Source: Carposina sasakii (Eukaryota > Arthropoda > Insecta > Lepidoptera > Carposinidae). From it: a DNA stretch of 64,000 nucleotides. Shown here one piece after another: positions 45,989-56,071 of this stretch. Within the stretch, counting starts at the first letter, position 1. Each line of letters opens with the position of its first letter. A model generated the notes under the pieces. The model was not told where the DNA came from and did no database searches. It saw nothing but the letters and a program-made list of their open reading frames with translations. Both the position numbers and the translations under genes were made by a program. The DNA lies in contig CP053159.1 in assembly GCA_014607495.2 (NCBI GenBank), forward strand, positions 9,059,501 through 9,123,500, read 5' to 3'.

Positions 45989-46439
45989 AAACATACAGAC
46001 GAATTGATAACCTCTCTTTTTTGAAGACGGTTAAAAATAATAATATAAGAACAATACCTACCTCCTACATTTGTGTATACCACATTTGTGATTTGAGATT
46101 GAAAAGTTTATTTTGTTTATAGGTCCCATTTTCCGGGATTACCTCGTTTTACATACGAAACAATATTTATTTGCGTATAAAGCACGGAACATGGCCGCCC
46201 GTTTCTATTATCTCATTCGAATTCGCAACTGAATCCTTTTTACGATTTGGGACTTGTTTCGGGAAAGACGTTTCTTTGAGAAAGCTTTTTACTTCAACAA
46301 GTTAAGATGTTGTGTTCAAACGTCTTGAATCGCTCTGAATAGGGGTATAAGTAGTACTGTCACCAGAAGAAGGCATTGTTTATCAAATCTTGGGCTAAGA
46401 TCTGATATAATAATATTATATAAATGTTAATTACCTTAT
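45989..46439. other. Non-coding spacer
   Basis: Nothing recognised. Confidence 0.3.
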
Positions 46440-46735
46440 ATATTATAAAATTATTAATAAAGAAAATGGAAAAAATTCTTCACCCGAATGGGAATCGAAC
46501 CCACGACCACTGCAAACCGTGCCAGCCGCTATAACCACTAAGCCACCGGGTCAATTACTCGGTTGACGAATTTTACCATCTCTTTTCTAAATTACATATT
46601 GGCAACGTTATTCTTCACCCCGATAGCTATACACTAGCCAAATCACGGCAAACAAAGCTGAATCCCTCAGCACAATGTTTTAAAGATGAAACGATCAACC
46701 ATATCCTAACGGATTATATTAATGGAGAAGTGTTT
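46440..46735 (-). mobile_element. tRNA-headed SINE-like repeat, second copy
   Basis: The same order as 25,857: TATTATAAAATTATTAATAA, a B-box (GGAATCGAACCC in reverse) at ~46,490, and a body ending GGAGAAGTGTTTTT. It is uninterrupted, so it shows the intact right end that the other copy lost to a LINE insertion. Confidence 0.75.
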
Positions 46736-46792
46736 TTATAAATTTATCTTAGTCAAGATATTATATATTTTACCTTATATATTTTAATGCCT

Positions 46793-46850
46793 CTCTCTGT
46801 GCTCTGCCTACCCCGTAAGGGATAAAGGCGTGATTATATGTATGCATGTA
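46793..46850 (+). repeat. Short interspersed repeat, partial
   Basis: CTGCCTACCCCGTAAGGGAT and AAAGGCGTGATTATATGTAT match the repeat at 41,966 in reverse. Confidence 0.6.
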
Positions 46851-47092
46851 TATTTTAATGATTTTATATAGATACATTGATATCACGTCAGAATTGTAGA
46901 ATCACGAAGAAGATCATACAGCCACATTTAGCATAGCGGTGACTGATGTAAAACAATCTAATCTGATCATTTCACTAAACTTTTGGCAGAAATGACAGCA
47001 GTGAGCAAGAATAAGTGTGTAAAATAAGGATAAAATTGGAGTGTTCTACTATAATTTACTAAATTAACTAGCTGATTTAAGTGTATTATGTC

Positions 47093-47140
47093 TCTGGGGG
47101 AGGCTTACTACCAGCAGTGGACATCAATAAGCTGACGACG
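47093..47140 (+). mobile_element. RTE-type LINE 3' tail, diverged
   Basis: CTGGGGGAGGCTTACTACCA followed by GCAGTGGACATCAATAAGCTGA; no (TGA)n run remains. Confidence 0.5.
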
Positions 47141-49186
47141 GCGAAAATCTAAGAAGTCACTTTGTCATAAAGTATTCAAAAAACAAGCTTATCCATACAT
47201 TGCTGCTAAACCCAGCTTATACAAACAAAAAATCTGCGGTTACCAAAATTCCTTACCCAGCCGCCGGCAATTTATTACAATGGGCGTTCAGAAGTCAATC
47301 CCTACCGAAAGTTTCACAATATTCCAATGTATCGACGATTTATCGTCACACGTGTAAACTAACTGATCTTCATCTCGATCGCTCAATATCGCGAAATCGT
47401 AAAGGAAACGTAGTCAAATCGACGCCGGAACGGATGTACCGAGCTCGCTGGGATTCTCAGGATTTATGAGGCAATATGTTTAACGTCTACTGCGAAACCC
47501 TCTCCGAACATAACGGGGCTGTTACGTAAACAGATTGCTCGCGAGTGGTGGGCGCTAGATATCGGGCCCGAAAGAGGCTATGCTCCCGCCAAATCTACGC
47601 TTCACTTCGTACACCTATCTGCGAAAACAAGGACAATTTTAGAACGAAATTTAGCGTGTTCTGTAGAATTTAGTATTGGATAGTGCTGTGAATAGTTTAG
47701 AGAGCACGTACGGCTGGCTTAGTAAATTTGGTGACTGATAAAACTTCCACCCGCTTCGGAGGAGAATTGAACTCAAGTTTATCCCTATATTTAGATATAT
47801 AATATGGATGTGCGTGCATTTCCAAAATAAATTTTGCCTTAAAGTTACAGAATTTTAATCAGATAGATTAGCGAGATTAACTTTAAAACTACAAATAGCT
47901 AATAAAATTTATTGTTTGTTTTAAAATGTAAATTTTAATGACTTCTTTAAATTCCGTTATATCCAAAGCTAAAATATGAAGGTAAACATAAATAGGCTTA
48001 TTCTAATCATCTCGGTATTGACTAATATTTCTAATTCATATCGATACTGACCACAGAACACTATGTATAACACTGGCAGCTAAAATAAAAACTGTTCATA
48101 GATATTGAAATATGTTTTTATCTATTTATGTATGTTAGTTATTGACTGAAAAGTTAGTATTTGTCAAGCTACTCAAGATAATTATCTTTCATTAGGTTAT
48201 GGGCCCAGCACGCTTCCTATGACACAAAACAGAAATAAATTAAAAGATCTTAACTAGAAACCAAAGTCGGAAACCTCTCATACTGTTCTTAATAACTTAC
48301 GATCTTGAAGCTCGATGACATTTTTGACTACTACCGTCCGGCGCCCGCTCTAAATCCCACGATGAAAATGTTACTAGGATGTCGACAACGTCGGAAACGA
48401 GTGAAAACTGGTCAAGTAACCGCTGGCCTACATTTTCTACACGCAATATTTGAGCACGAGCTGTTTTATTATTAGCTACTGAGGTACCGATTTTTTACTT
48501 ATAAATGGCCGCCCTCGACTTCGCCTGCGTAAGCTTTACAATTCCCGATTTTCCCAATGGAGTTGAATATTTGGGTAAAATCTTTTTTGTGTTCCCTTAC
48601 ATTCTCTAAGTAATTAATATGCATGCTAAGTAGCTAACACTAATAGCGTCTAATGTATTGTTAAATTACATACTACTTTCGATTAAAGAAATAGCGCGTG
48701 TGAACTGTGCCCGATCTTTTATATTTATTCTGAATTTAGTATTAATTAAACCAGTCTTCATATAAAACAGGAATTGTTAAAAGTACTTATGTATAGTTTA
48801 GGTAGTTACTCATTTTGATGACAAAAATAAATAATAAGGAAATCCTCCGGGAAATCCCGGGTGCAAAAGGTCTAAAGAACATCCACTAAATCGTATAACG
48901 GCAAAAACTATCTATTACAAAGAAATGAAAATCCTGGGACGACATTCTGTAGACCAGTAACATCTTAAAATCCCGTGTCTTGATCGAAAATAAATTTTCA
49001 TAGTAATGTACAGCTAGAGTAAAACCAAGCTCCTGCCAAATCGCATGTTCCCACATACTCGTATTTCAGGATCGACAAGAAAGGATTAGAACACATTGCC
49101 AGCACGGCGGGCACTAACTACATTACCGTTCGATCAATCCCGCAGTGTTGGGGCGACATTACTCTTACAGTTAGGGGGTACCTATA
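47141..49186. other. Non-coding DNA with less AT-rich patches
   Basis: 47,240-47,620 is the most balanced-composition part of the middle of the window and shows no repeat family. The 89-codon frame there has no motif or flanking splice signal I trust. 48,290-48,560 is similar. These could be conserved regulatory blocks. Confidence 0.35.
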
Positions 49187-49593
49187 CAGTGCAACCTTAA
49201 TATAACGTACCACAATATAACGACTTCCTCGATTCAACAAATTTTTCCTTTACCCCCTTGAATTGAATTGAGTCAATGTAAAATATACATTGCGAACATT
49301 TTTTGCGAGCAACCTCTTTATAACGAATTTTCGACTACCAAGACAAAGCATGAATACCTCTTATTAACGAATTTTGTCAACCAAAACCTTTATATAAAGT
49401 TCCCATCAATGTAGGAGCCTTAATTTTATAGTATCTGATTCATGTCGCGACAGATTTCGACACGCTTTTACCTCTTTATAACGAATTTTAACCCACCTAA
49501 CCTCAACATAACAAACCCCAGTCAACGAATTACTTATTTGATATAACGATTTTTTACTTGTTCCTTCCGATTCTTTATATTGAGGTTGCACTG
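49187..49593. mobile_element. Tigger/pogo-like MITE (~407 bp)
   Basis: Ends are CAGTGCAACCTTAATATAA and, inverted, CAGTGCAACCTCAATATAA. ATAACGA/TCGTTAT words recur inside. The CAGTG-AACCTC style terminus is typical of pogo/Tigger derivatives. The left side is flanked by TA; the right flank reads AA, so the target duplication is imperfect. Confidence 0.65.
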
Positions 49594-50269
49594 AATAACG
49601 CAAAATTAAACGTAATGAGTTATTCTAAGTATATGAGTCAAAGTTTATTAGGTCTTATTGAACGACACATTAGAAACAAAAAAAATTACTCGATGGACCA
49701 AAGCAGCCCCAAACATGGTAGATCGGATGGGTAAGGAACAAGTATAATAAAAAAGAGTAAGTATGGAATCTAAGCATAAAAAAAATTTCCACCAATATTT
49801 AGAATTTTCATGTAACTACAAGCATAAATATGACATTTAAGAGTAATGCCAGAAATGCATTTTAAACATACATATTATGCAACTATTGTATGCCTTCGGA
49901 TCTTCGTTGTGTACCATGCAATAGAATTTGACACACTTAATTTCCTTTCCCATGCCGAAGAGCGATAACGCCGGAAGTGAGGGCAAAGACCTCACCCTGA
50001 TAAGCCAGTCACCTGCCAGGCTGAACGAAGATTACTGATACGGTAGCACAGTTCGATTGTCACACCGAGCAACTCATTGTCTTACTGCCTGGTAACAGAA
50101 ATGGTCTTGGTTTGAATTTGATTTGGGAAATTTCAGCAATAACACTTAAATTAAAATGGTTAATAATATATATTAATAATATAACTTATAGGAAATTAAA
50201 TAATATTAATTATATTGCATTGTCTAAAAACCTTTGTTATTTAACTTAACTTATGGGATTACTATCATA
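49594..50269. other. Non-coding stretch, nothing recognised
   Basis: No gene or repeat recognised. Confidence 0.3.
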
Positions 50270-50640
50270 CAGGGTGTTTTTTTGTTGCCCCCCCCCCTAA
50301 ACGAAGGGTACGTACTCTATATATCAAATAAAGTAAGTTTATGCCAAAAAAATGCTGGGAAACAATGTAAATTTTTTAGATTTTTATTTTTTTTATTAGT
50401 GTCCAGTTGTGGTTATGCTAGTTTTTTTCATAGACTGATATTAATTATTTCCCGTGAAAAAATCTTGCTACACGCGTCAATGTGCATTTATGCAGAAAAA
50501 CGCAGTCTATTCACTCAACTTTGGACCCTAATATTTTGGAAACCAGACACTTCCCAGGTATGTTTCCAGGGAGAAAAATGATCGTGATGATGAGGAGATT
50601 CCGTAGTTTTCGGAAACGTTGACGACCAAAAATCACCCTG
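50270..50640 (+). mobile_element. MITE family B, complete copy (371 bp)
   Basis: Begins CAGGGTGTTTTTTTG and ends CAAAAATCACCCTG, with TA on both sides. The TIR is short (~8-12 bp). The 115-codon open frame inside is not shared in frame with the other copies, so it is not a gene. Confidence 0.75.
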
Positions 50641-50789
50641 TAGGTATGTGCTCATCGCGCATGTACATTGAGTTTACTGGGACTGTATTTCGGGCTTTCG
50701 CTATCAATATTCAGTCTCACAATAGTGTTTATGTATGTTTCTAAGAACAAAGTTAAATTGAAGAAGTTTATACAATATACTCCTGTGTT

Positions 50790-51275
50790 CGCCGGGCCCT
50801 ACACCCTCCACTGACCCTCGGATCTGATAACTCATAATTGCGACAACAGGCACTTGCACTAACGAATCGTCATGACCAGACCCGAGCACCTTGCAAGACG
50901 ATACATTGCACCATTCCGTCAAAAACTAGATAAATAATCTACATATGTTTCGCCAACAACCGTGGCATCCTCAGGATTATAGAAATTAGTAAATTAGTAA
51001 ACACTAATTACTATGAACCTCTAAAACCCAACACATTACTTACACAGAATTAACTACCCTCTACTAAGTATTAAAAAATATGTTACCCACCATTATCAAA
51101 TAAATCTATTCGTATTGGGTGAATTAGTTAAATTTAAATGAAAAAATTCCGATAAATTAGTAAAGAAAACAAGGATGTTGGAACAACATATTCCATTTTG
51201 TTATTGACATTGACAAGCTACATTCTAAGGTACTGTTATTTATTTATTCTAGCCAATGAGTTTAAGCGGAGACTA
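50790..51275 (-). repeat. Left PLE terminal repeat (inverted)
   Basis: Reverse complement of 52,590-53,310 with indels. Its outer part (50,800-50,930) contains the reverse of TGGAGGGTGTA and ATTGCACCATTCCG, matched near 53,170-53,310. It carries the better-preserved hammerhead-like core at 50,934-50,980. Confidence 0.8.
50934..50980 (-). ncRNA. Hammerhead-ribozyme-like motif, near-canonical core
   Basis: On the minus strand: stem I strand ATAATC (50,980-50,975), core CTGAGGA (50,974-50,968, consensus CUGANGA), one extra T, stem II GCC/GGC (50,966-50,964 with 50,954-50,952) around a 9-nt loop, core GAAA (50,951-50,948), a 2-bp stem III (A-T, C-G) with loop ATAT, cleavage-site triplet GTA (NUH), then GATTAT (50,939-50,934), which pairs perfectly with the first strand to close stem I. 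All conserved core positions are present. The unpaired T before stem II and the short stem II are the weak points. Type I hammerheads in Penelope terminal repeats are established. Activity here is inferred. Confidence 0.65.
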
Positions 51276-51279
51276 AAAT

Positions 51280-52590
51280 AGTTCATTTGGTTTACACCAG
51301 AATCTAACTAGATTAAAACTGTGTGAAAAAGTTAAACTAAATCCAATTGGAGGCGATAATCTTATTACATGGAACTTAACTAGACAATTTTCCCCAAGTG
51401 GGTCTGAGCCTGAGAATTATTTCTGAGCTATACCGATAAGCCACATAGAACATAGACTTTTAAAAGGATGGTCTTAAGAGAAAAATATATGGGTTCGAGA
51501 GTCCGCTTTCAAAACCTCTTTTAGCCGATATATTTATGGATTGGTTTGAAAATGAATATATACCTGTTAATAGTAATAATCATAAAAATATTACAGTTTT
51601 AGATATGTTTCATGATATTACATCTTATGTTGGACAGGCACAGTTAGGCAGTTTCAAAATTTTTTGTTAACGTCCTTAACACAAAACATCCTAAGTGATT
51701 AAATTTAAAATAGAACCTATTAGAAATCCAAACAATAGTATAAGTACTTTTTCTAGATGTAGCTATTAAACTAGATTGGGAGATTATCATGATTTTTCAG
51801 TTGGCACCGGAAACCAACACATACAGATGTAACTGGCATGCTCCAATTTGATTGATCCATGGCCTACATAAGCTTGCGGCATACAAATCAATGGGATACA
51901 CAGGTTAGTAAACCGCTTAATAACTTTAAAATGTTAAAGAAATAAAGAGTACTATTATACAAATAGCCAGATCAAATGGATATAGTTCACAACTAATTTA
52001 TAACCTAATTGATAAAAAGAAAAACATTTTAGTTGCAAACAAATGGAGTTGTACCCAAAAATAGAGGAGATCCATACAAATATTTAAAAGAAAGCTGGAA
52101 TATTGCAATCGTTTACCATACTTTCGGCTATATCTCAGAGATGATTGCAAAATCATTGAAAAAACAAAACATCTTGAGCTAATTTAAGACTTTTATTCCA
52201 CTTTAAATAGATTAATTTTTGTTACACAAAACAAATATTTTGATAAAAAATCAGGAGTTTATAGCTTGCACTGTCCTGACTGTAATTCTGTTTATATAGG
52301 TCAAACGGGTCGTAACTTCAAGATAATAGATCCCACCAAGAACACATTTGGCAGCTTATAGGAACAAGAATTTAAAAATCACATTTTGCTAAACACAATT
52401 GTACAATAGCGCACTTTCAATCATAAAATTCCAGAGGTGACCACAGTTTTGTTAGTCTGTATACGTGTGAAAAGGGCATTCTGTCTATCTATTTTGGAAC
52501 CTGTTGGAGATTTTGAAAGCCAAGTATAAAACATTAAGTACTGGTGTAAGTGCACCTTTTAAATGATGCTCTACAGGTTGAATTTTCGTC
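51280..52590 (+). pseudogene. Penelope RT and GIY-YIG endonuclease remnant
   Basis: Plus-strand fragments in changing frames follow the order of Penelope polyprotein: SPLSKPLLADIFMDWFENEY (RT, ~51,500-51,560), FLDVAIKLD (~51,750), the HRLVNRLI region (~51,900), KEIKSTIIQIARSNGYSSQL (~51,940-52,000), and finally GVYSLHCPDCNSVYIGQTGR (52,254-52,313). The last is a GIY-YIG nuclease signature with the family's C-x-x-C insertion between the GVY and YIG parts. The catalytic YVDD box of the RT is not recognisable between 51,560 and 51,740. Several stops and shifts make the gene dead. In active elements the nuclease nicks the target and the RT copies the RNA there. Confidence 0.85.
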
Positions 52591-52685
52591 TCCGCTATTA
52601 AACTCATTGGCTAGAATAAATAAATAAAATCAGTTAACCTAACAGAAATACATGCAACCAAACCAACTTATCCTAACACCATGCC

Positions 52686-52686
<1 letters not shown>

Positions 52687-52754
<68 letters not shown>
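52687..52754 (+). repeat. (TG)34 microsatellite
   Basis: An uninterrupted run of TG dinucleotides, 68 bp, inside the right PLE terminal repeat. The left repeat has no such tract. Confidence 0.97.
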
Positions 52755-52758
<4 letters not shown>

Positions 52759-53108
52759 TAGTGGCTTGTCATTATGTCAATAACAATTTTGTTTTTGTGG
52801 GCAATGGAATATGTTGTTCATACATCCTTGTTTTCTTTACTAATTTATCAATATTTTGGTGAATTTTTGAATTTTTTCATTTAAATTTATTACTAATTCA
52901 CCCAATACTATTTGGTTTGTGTGCGACACATAGTATAGGAGTATTTATTTGAAATATACCTAATGGTGGCCTCTCTGTGCTTCCTATATATTTTTCAGTA
53001 ATACTTCCATATAGTAGAGTCGGTAGTAGGCTGATTCTGTGTAAGTAACAGCTCTCTGTTGCCAGGTTCATAGTAAGCATAGTGGTTTACTAATTTACTA
53101 ATTTCAGT

Positions 53109-53157
53109 ATAATCCTGAGAAGATGCCACGGTTGTTGGCGAAACATATGTAGATTAT
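53109..53157 (+). ncRNA. Hammerhead-like motif, disrupted copy
   Basis: Same architecture as at 50,934: stem I ATAATC (53,109-53,114) with GATTAT (53,152-53,157), stem II GCC/GGC (53,125-127 with 53,137-139), GAAA (53,140-143), short stem III and GTA. The first core segment reads CTGAGAAGATGCC, two bases longer than on the left, so the CUGANGA turn is broken unless the extra GA is looped out. Confidence 0.5.
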
Positions 53158-53390
53158 TTATCTAGTTTTTGATTTCGGAATGGTGCAATGTATCGTCTTG
53201 CATGCTAGGTGCTCGCGTCTGGTTTCTCATGACGATTGTAGTTAGTGCAAGTGCCTGTTGTCGCAATTATGATACCTATCAGATCATCGAGGGTCACCGA
53301 ATGGAGGGTGTATGGTGGGCGCACCCATAGTGAATGTTTGAACTTCCGAATTGTAACGCCTAATACAATTTCATTTATACAATATACGAC

Positions 53391-53575
53391 TAAGTATTTT
53401 TATTTGTTTACCTGTGTTCCCGGCCTACGTTGTTTACCAACCCATTTTATACGATTTGACAGCCGCTTGATATAGATGAGAAATGCCCAATGCCGTACTG
53501 GGGGATTTCAACGTAGGTACATGTCTTAGAATTTGTAAAATCTGTTGCCCCATTCATCAAAATCCATTCGTTTTT
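53391..53575. other. Spacer after the PLE
   Basis: Nothing recognised. Confidence 0.3.
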
Positions 53576-55233
53576 TAGGGTTCCGAAGACAAATTTAGCG
53601 AAACCTTTATTATTCCTCATGTCTGTCTGTGTGTTCGTATGCTACTTTACACCGAAAAGCCTTAGTAAGAACTAAATAGTTGTCAATCGAGGCTTTGTTA
53701 CACGATCTAACTAGATCGTACCATATAATGTGAAAAATTTTAAAAATTGAGAAGCGATAGGTAGGATATTATTGGTTTCCCCAAGCTGGGTCTGGCCTGA
53801 AGAAATAGAGCTACTCACCGATAAGCCAACGATAGAACATGAGACTTTTAAAGATTAAATTAAGAGAAAAATATATTGGATTCGAGAGTTTTTCCCAAAA
53901 CCATTTTTAACTAATATTTAGAGAATAAATAGAATAAATAATACCTCAGGGCGCCAGGTCTATGAGTGATAAATAAAGAGAATTATTACAGTTTTACAGA
54001 TTTATATTTCATAGATTTACAGTACCCATATAATAAGTACAAACATTTATATTGTAGTTAAAATTTTAGATTAAGTATACATTGAAATTAAATAAATCAG
54101 GAATGCATCCCTACTAAGTGAATTTTGAATTTAGCCAAAATATCCTGAAATCCTATTACTCCTTCAGCTCTGGAGACACAGCCGCAGCCTCCACACTTTC
54201 ATCATTAGAGATTTAAGGATTACTAAGTACTGAAAGAGTTTACAGGTCTTAGTTTAAATATAGCTTAAATCAAGGTAAACTACAATTAGATTGGTAAGGA
54301 ACAATACTTTTCCCGTGGAATGGCAGAAGGATGGCTGGCACGGACAGGAAATGACATGGTCATCTTTCAGCTGGAAACACGTGGCATGCTGCCCATGGTG
54401 GTAGATTTGGTGGATTGAGCTCAGGCAGGCCTACCAGGGCCTATGTAGCTACGTTCTATGGGAATACAAGGGAAATCCTCAATATCTAACCTCAAAATAG
54501 AAAATCCTAGAAAAAAGAGTCCTAGCCAGAAACAAATTTAAAAATATTTTTCACTTTCTCTTTACATATTACTATTTATTAAATAATTTAGAAAGATATA
54601 AATCTTTTGAAGACATGTGCTTTATGCAAATCAAAATGGAGTCTCTTGGCTCCGTGATCTAGGATGTAAACCTCCATCTTGTTCGGTAGAATTTTGAAAA
54701 GAAAGCTATTTATGGAATCACGAGACAGTTGCAATCGTTTAAATACTCTCGAAAGAGCGACATCAATGTCTGACGAAAACTAGCAACTGATTGCATACTG
54801 GACTACCTATAGATTTTTAAAGATAATCAAAAGCTGAGCTAATTTCGATTATCGTTCCACTCTCTATCTATAGATGTCGTTGCAAAATAATTTTGTTACA
54901 CTGAAACCAAACAATATTTTTATCAAACTTTTTTTGTATGAGGTGTCTAGAGACAAATTTTTAAAGATAAAGATTACTAAAGCAGAAATTCATATTTTGT
55001 TGTAGAATTTAATAATAACTACAGTCAGCAGTTTTTTTTATCAACAGCACAGTTTCAAAACCAAAAATACAACTTTTATATTTATAAAACATATGAAATA
55101 CCTACTATTTTTTTTTACTAATGTTGGTAAAATGCGATGGTGTTAGTTCGGCCATGTGTTGATTTTGATGTCGGCAGGTACATGTAGCCTTCGGAACCCT
55201 ACACGGCCGAGACCGACTCGCACTTGGCCACAT
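53576..55233 (+). mobile_element. AGGGTTCCG-type lepidopteran repeat carrying a second PLE remnant
   Basis: The left end AGGGTTCCGAAG (53,578) and right CTTCGGAACCCT (55,189) are inverted. The right side continues with GACCGACTCGCACTTGGCC, the standard tail of a common lepidopteran repeat. Within it, 53,780-53,930 matches the PLE core at 51,385-51,540 (CCGATAAGCCA, AAGAGAAAAATATAT, GGATTCGAGAG). 54,730-54,960 weakly matches 52,110-52,260 (TGCAATCGTTTA, CTGAGCTAATTT, TTTTGTTACAC). Between these lies ~650 bp of unassigned DNA. Confidence 0.5.
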
Positions 55234-55479
55234 TTTGATTGATTGACTACTCGGTGCAGAGATCAGTGAATAGTAAACTGAAGGTAGGTAGTGGTAGATA
55301 AAAGAAATTACGATTTAGATATAGGACTTGCAATCATTGGACTAATGTATGTACGCGTACCTACCTACACAATAAGTACATGTTTTCATATTATATATAA
55401 GATAATATCTTTAATTTGAGTAAATATAAAATACATAGCATATTTAGCTACCGCGGTTCATGAGATATAGCTGCATCCG
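55234..55479. other. AT-rich spacer
   Basis: Nothing recognised. Confidence 0.3.
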
Positions 55480-55679
55480 TACGAATATGATGAATTTGGT
55501 ATAGACACTCGTTCTCGAGCCAGGACTGAATGAATTAGGGCTGATAAAAGTGGTTTGCAATCCCTTTTGACACACCAAATGGAAACACTTGCCTTCTCTA
55601 GTTATAACCTAGTTCTGTGGATTTGACGTTTAAAAGTGAAACATCTCGCCCTCACCAAATTCGTCATATGGGTGCTGGT
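55480..55679. mobile_element. TIR element, uninterrupted second copy
   Basis: Matches the element at 7874-8540 without the SINE: GATGAATTTGGT, AGACACTCGTTCTCGAGCC, TTTGCAATCCCTTTT, then ACATCTCGCCCTCACCAAAT and GGGTGCTGGT at the right end. Part of the left arm is deleted. Confidence 0.65.
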
Positions 55680-55799
55680 ATACTCTTTGGATACCGCCTT
55701 GTGACAGACACGCGGATTGTGGAGTCTTAGTAATAAGGTAGTTTTGCCCCTTGTGTAGGGAACACTAAAAATAGCGCAATTGAGCCGGAAAAACATTGT

Positions 55800-55850
55800 A
55801 GAAAACCGAATATGCGGCCGATACTTCCTTTATCATCACGGTAGATCCCC
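55800..55850. repeat. Fragment of the GGTCTACTCTGAA MITE
   Basis: CGGCCGATACTTCCTTTATC followed by ATCACGGTAGATC resembles the right portion of the MITE at 16,613-16,942. Confidence 0.4.
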
Positions 55851-56071
55851 AAAGTATTACTGACGTGTTGATGAATTATCTTGAATTAAATTAAATGGAA
55901 TTTATCATCATACACAAATACTCGTAACAGGAAATATGTTGTGACGAAATCTTTGTTACTTACTTAAAATTAACTTTACTGCTAAAAATAACACTAGTTT
56001 TACTGAATTTCGTGAAGTTAATTTCACTTGAAATGCTTTGAAACCGATTGACCTATGTTTTACTATTTATT

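Larger units (their letters stand above)
52590..53310 (+). repeat. Right PLE terminal repeat
   Basis: Partner of 50,790-51,275. Begins GTCTCCGCTATTAAACTCAT, includes the (TG)n tract at 52,687-52,754, and ends in the TGGAGGGTGTATGGTGGGCG region that is also found as solo fragments at 14,458 and 18,530. Confidence 0.8.
50790..53390 (+). mobile_element. Penelope-like element (PLE), decayed, with inverted terminal repeats
   Basis: The core (51,280-52,590, plus strand) carries Penelope RT and GIY-YIG remnants. It is flanked by long repeats in opposite orientation: the left repeat 50,790-51,275 is the reverse complement of the right repeat 52,590-53,310. Shared landmarks are ATTCTAGCCAATGAGTTTAA, ACATCCTTGTTTTCTTTACT and GATGCCACGGTTGTTGGCGA. 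PLEs are known for such pLTR-like repeats and for encoding hammerhead ribozymes in them. The right repeat is longer because of a (TG)34 tract and a ~100-bp block (52,915-53,030) absent on the left. I see no intact ORF. Confidence 0.85.

Noticed and set aside
45651..46122. Overlapping 118- and 123-codon frames
   Set aside because: They cross a purine-rich tract inside a MITE and have no protein-like features.
47200..47469. 89-codon frame in a balanced-composition patch
   Set aside because: No domain, no splice signals I trust, and no codon pattern that stands out.
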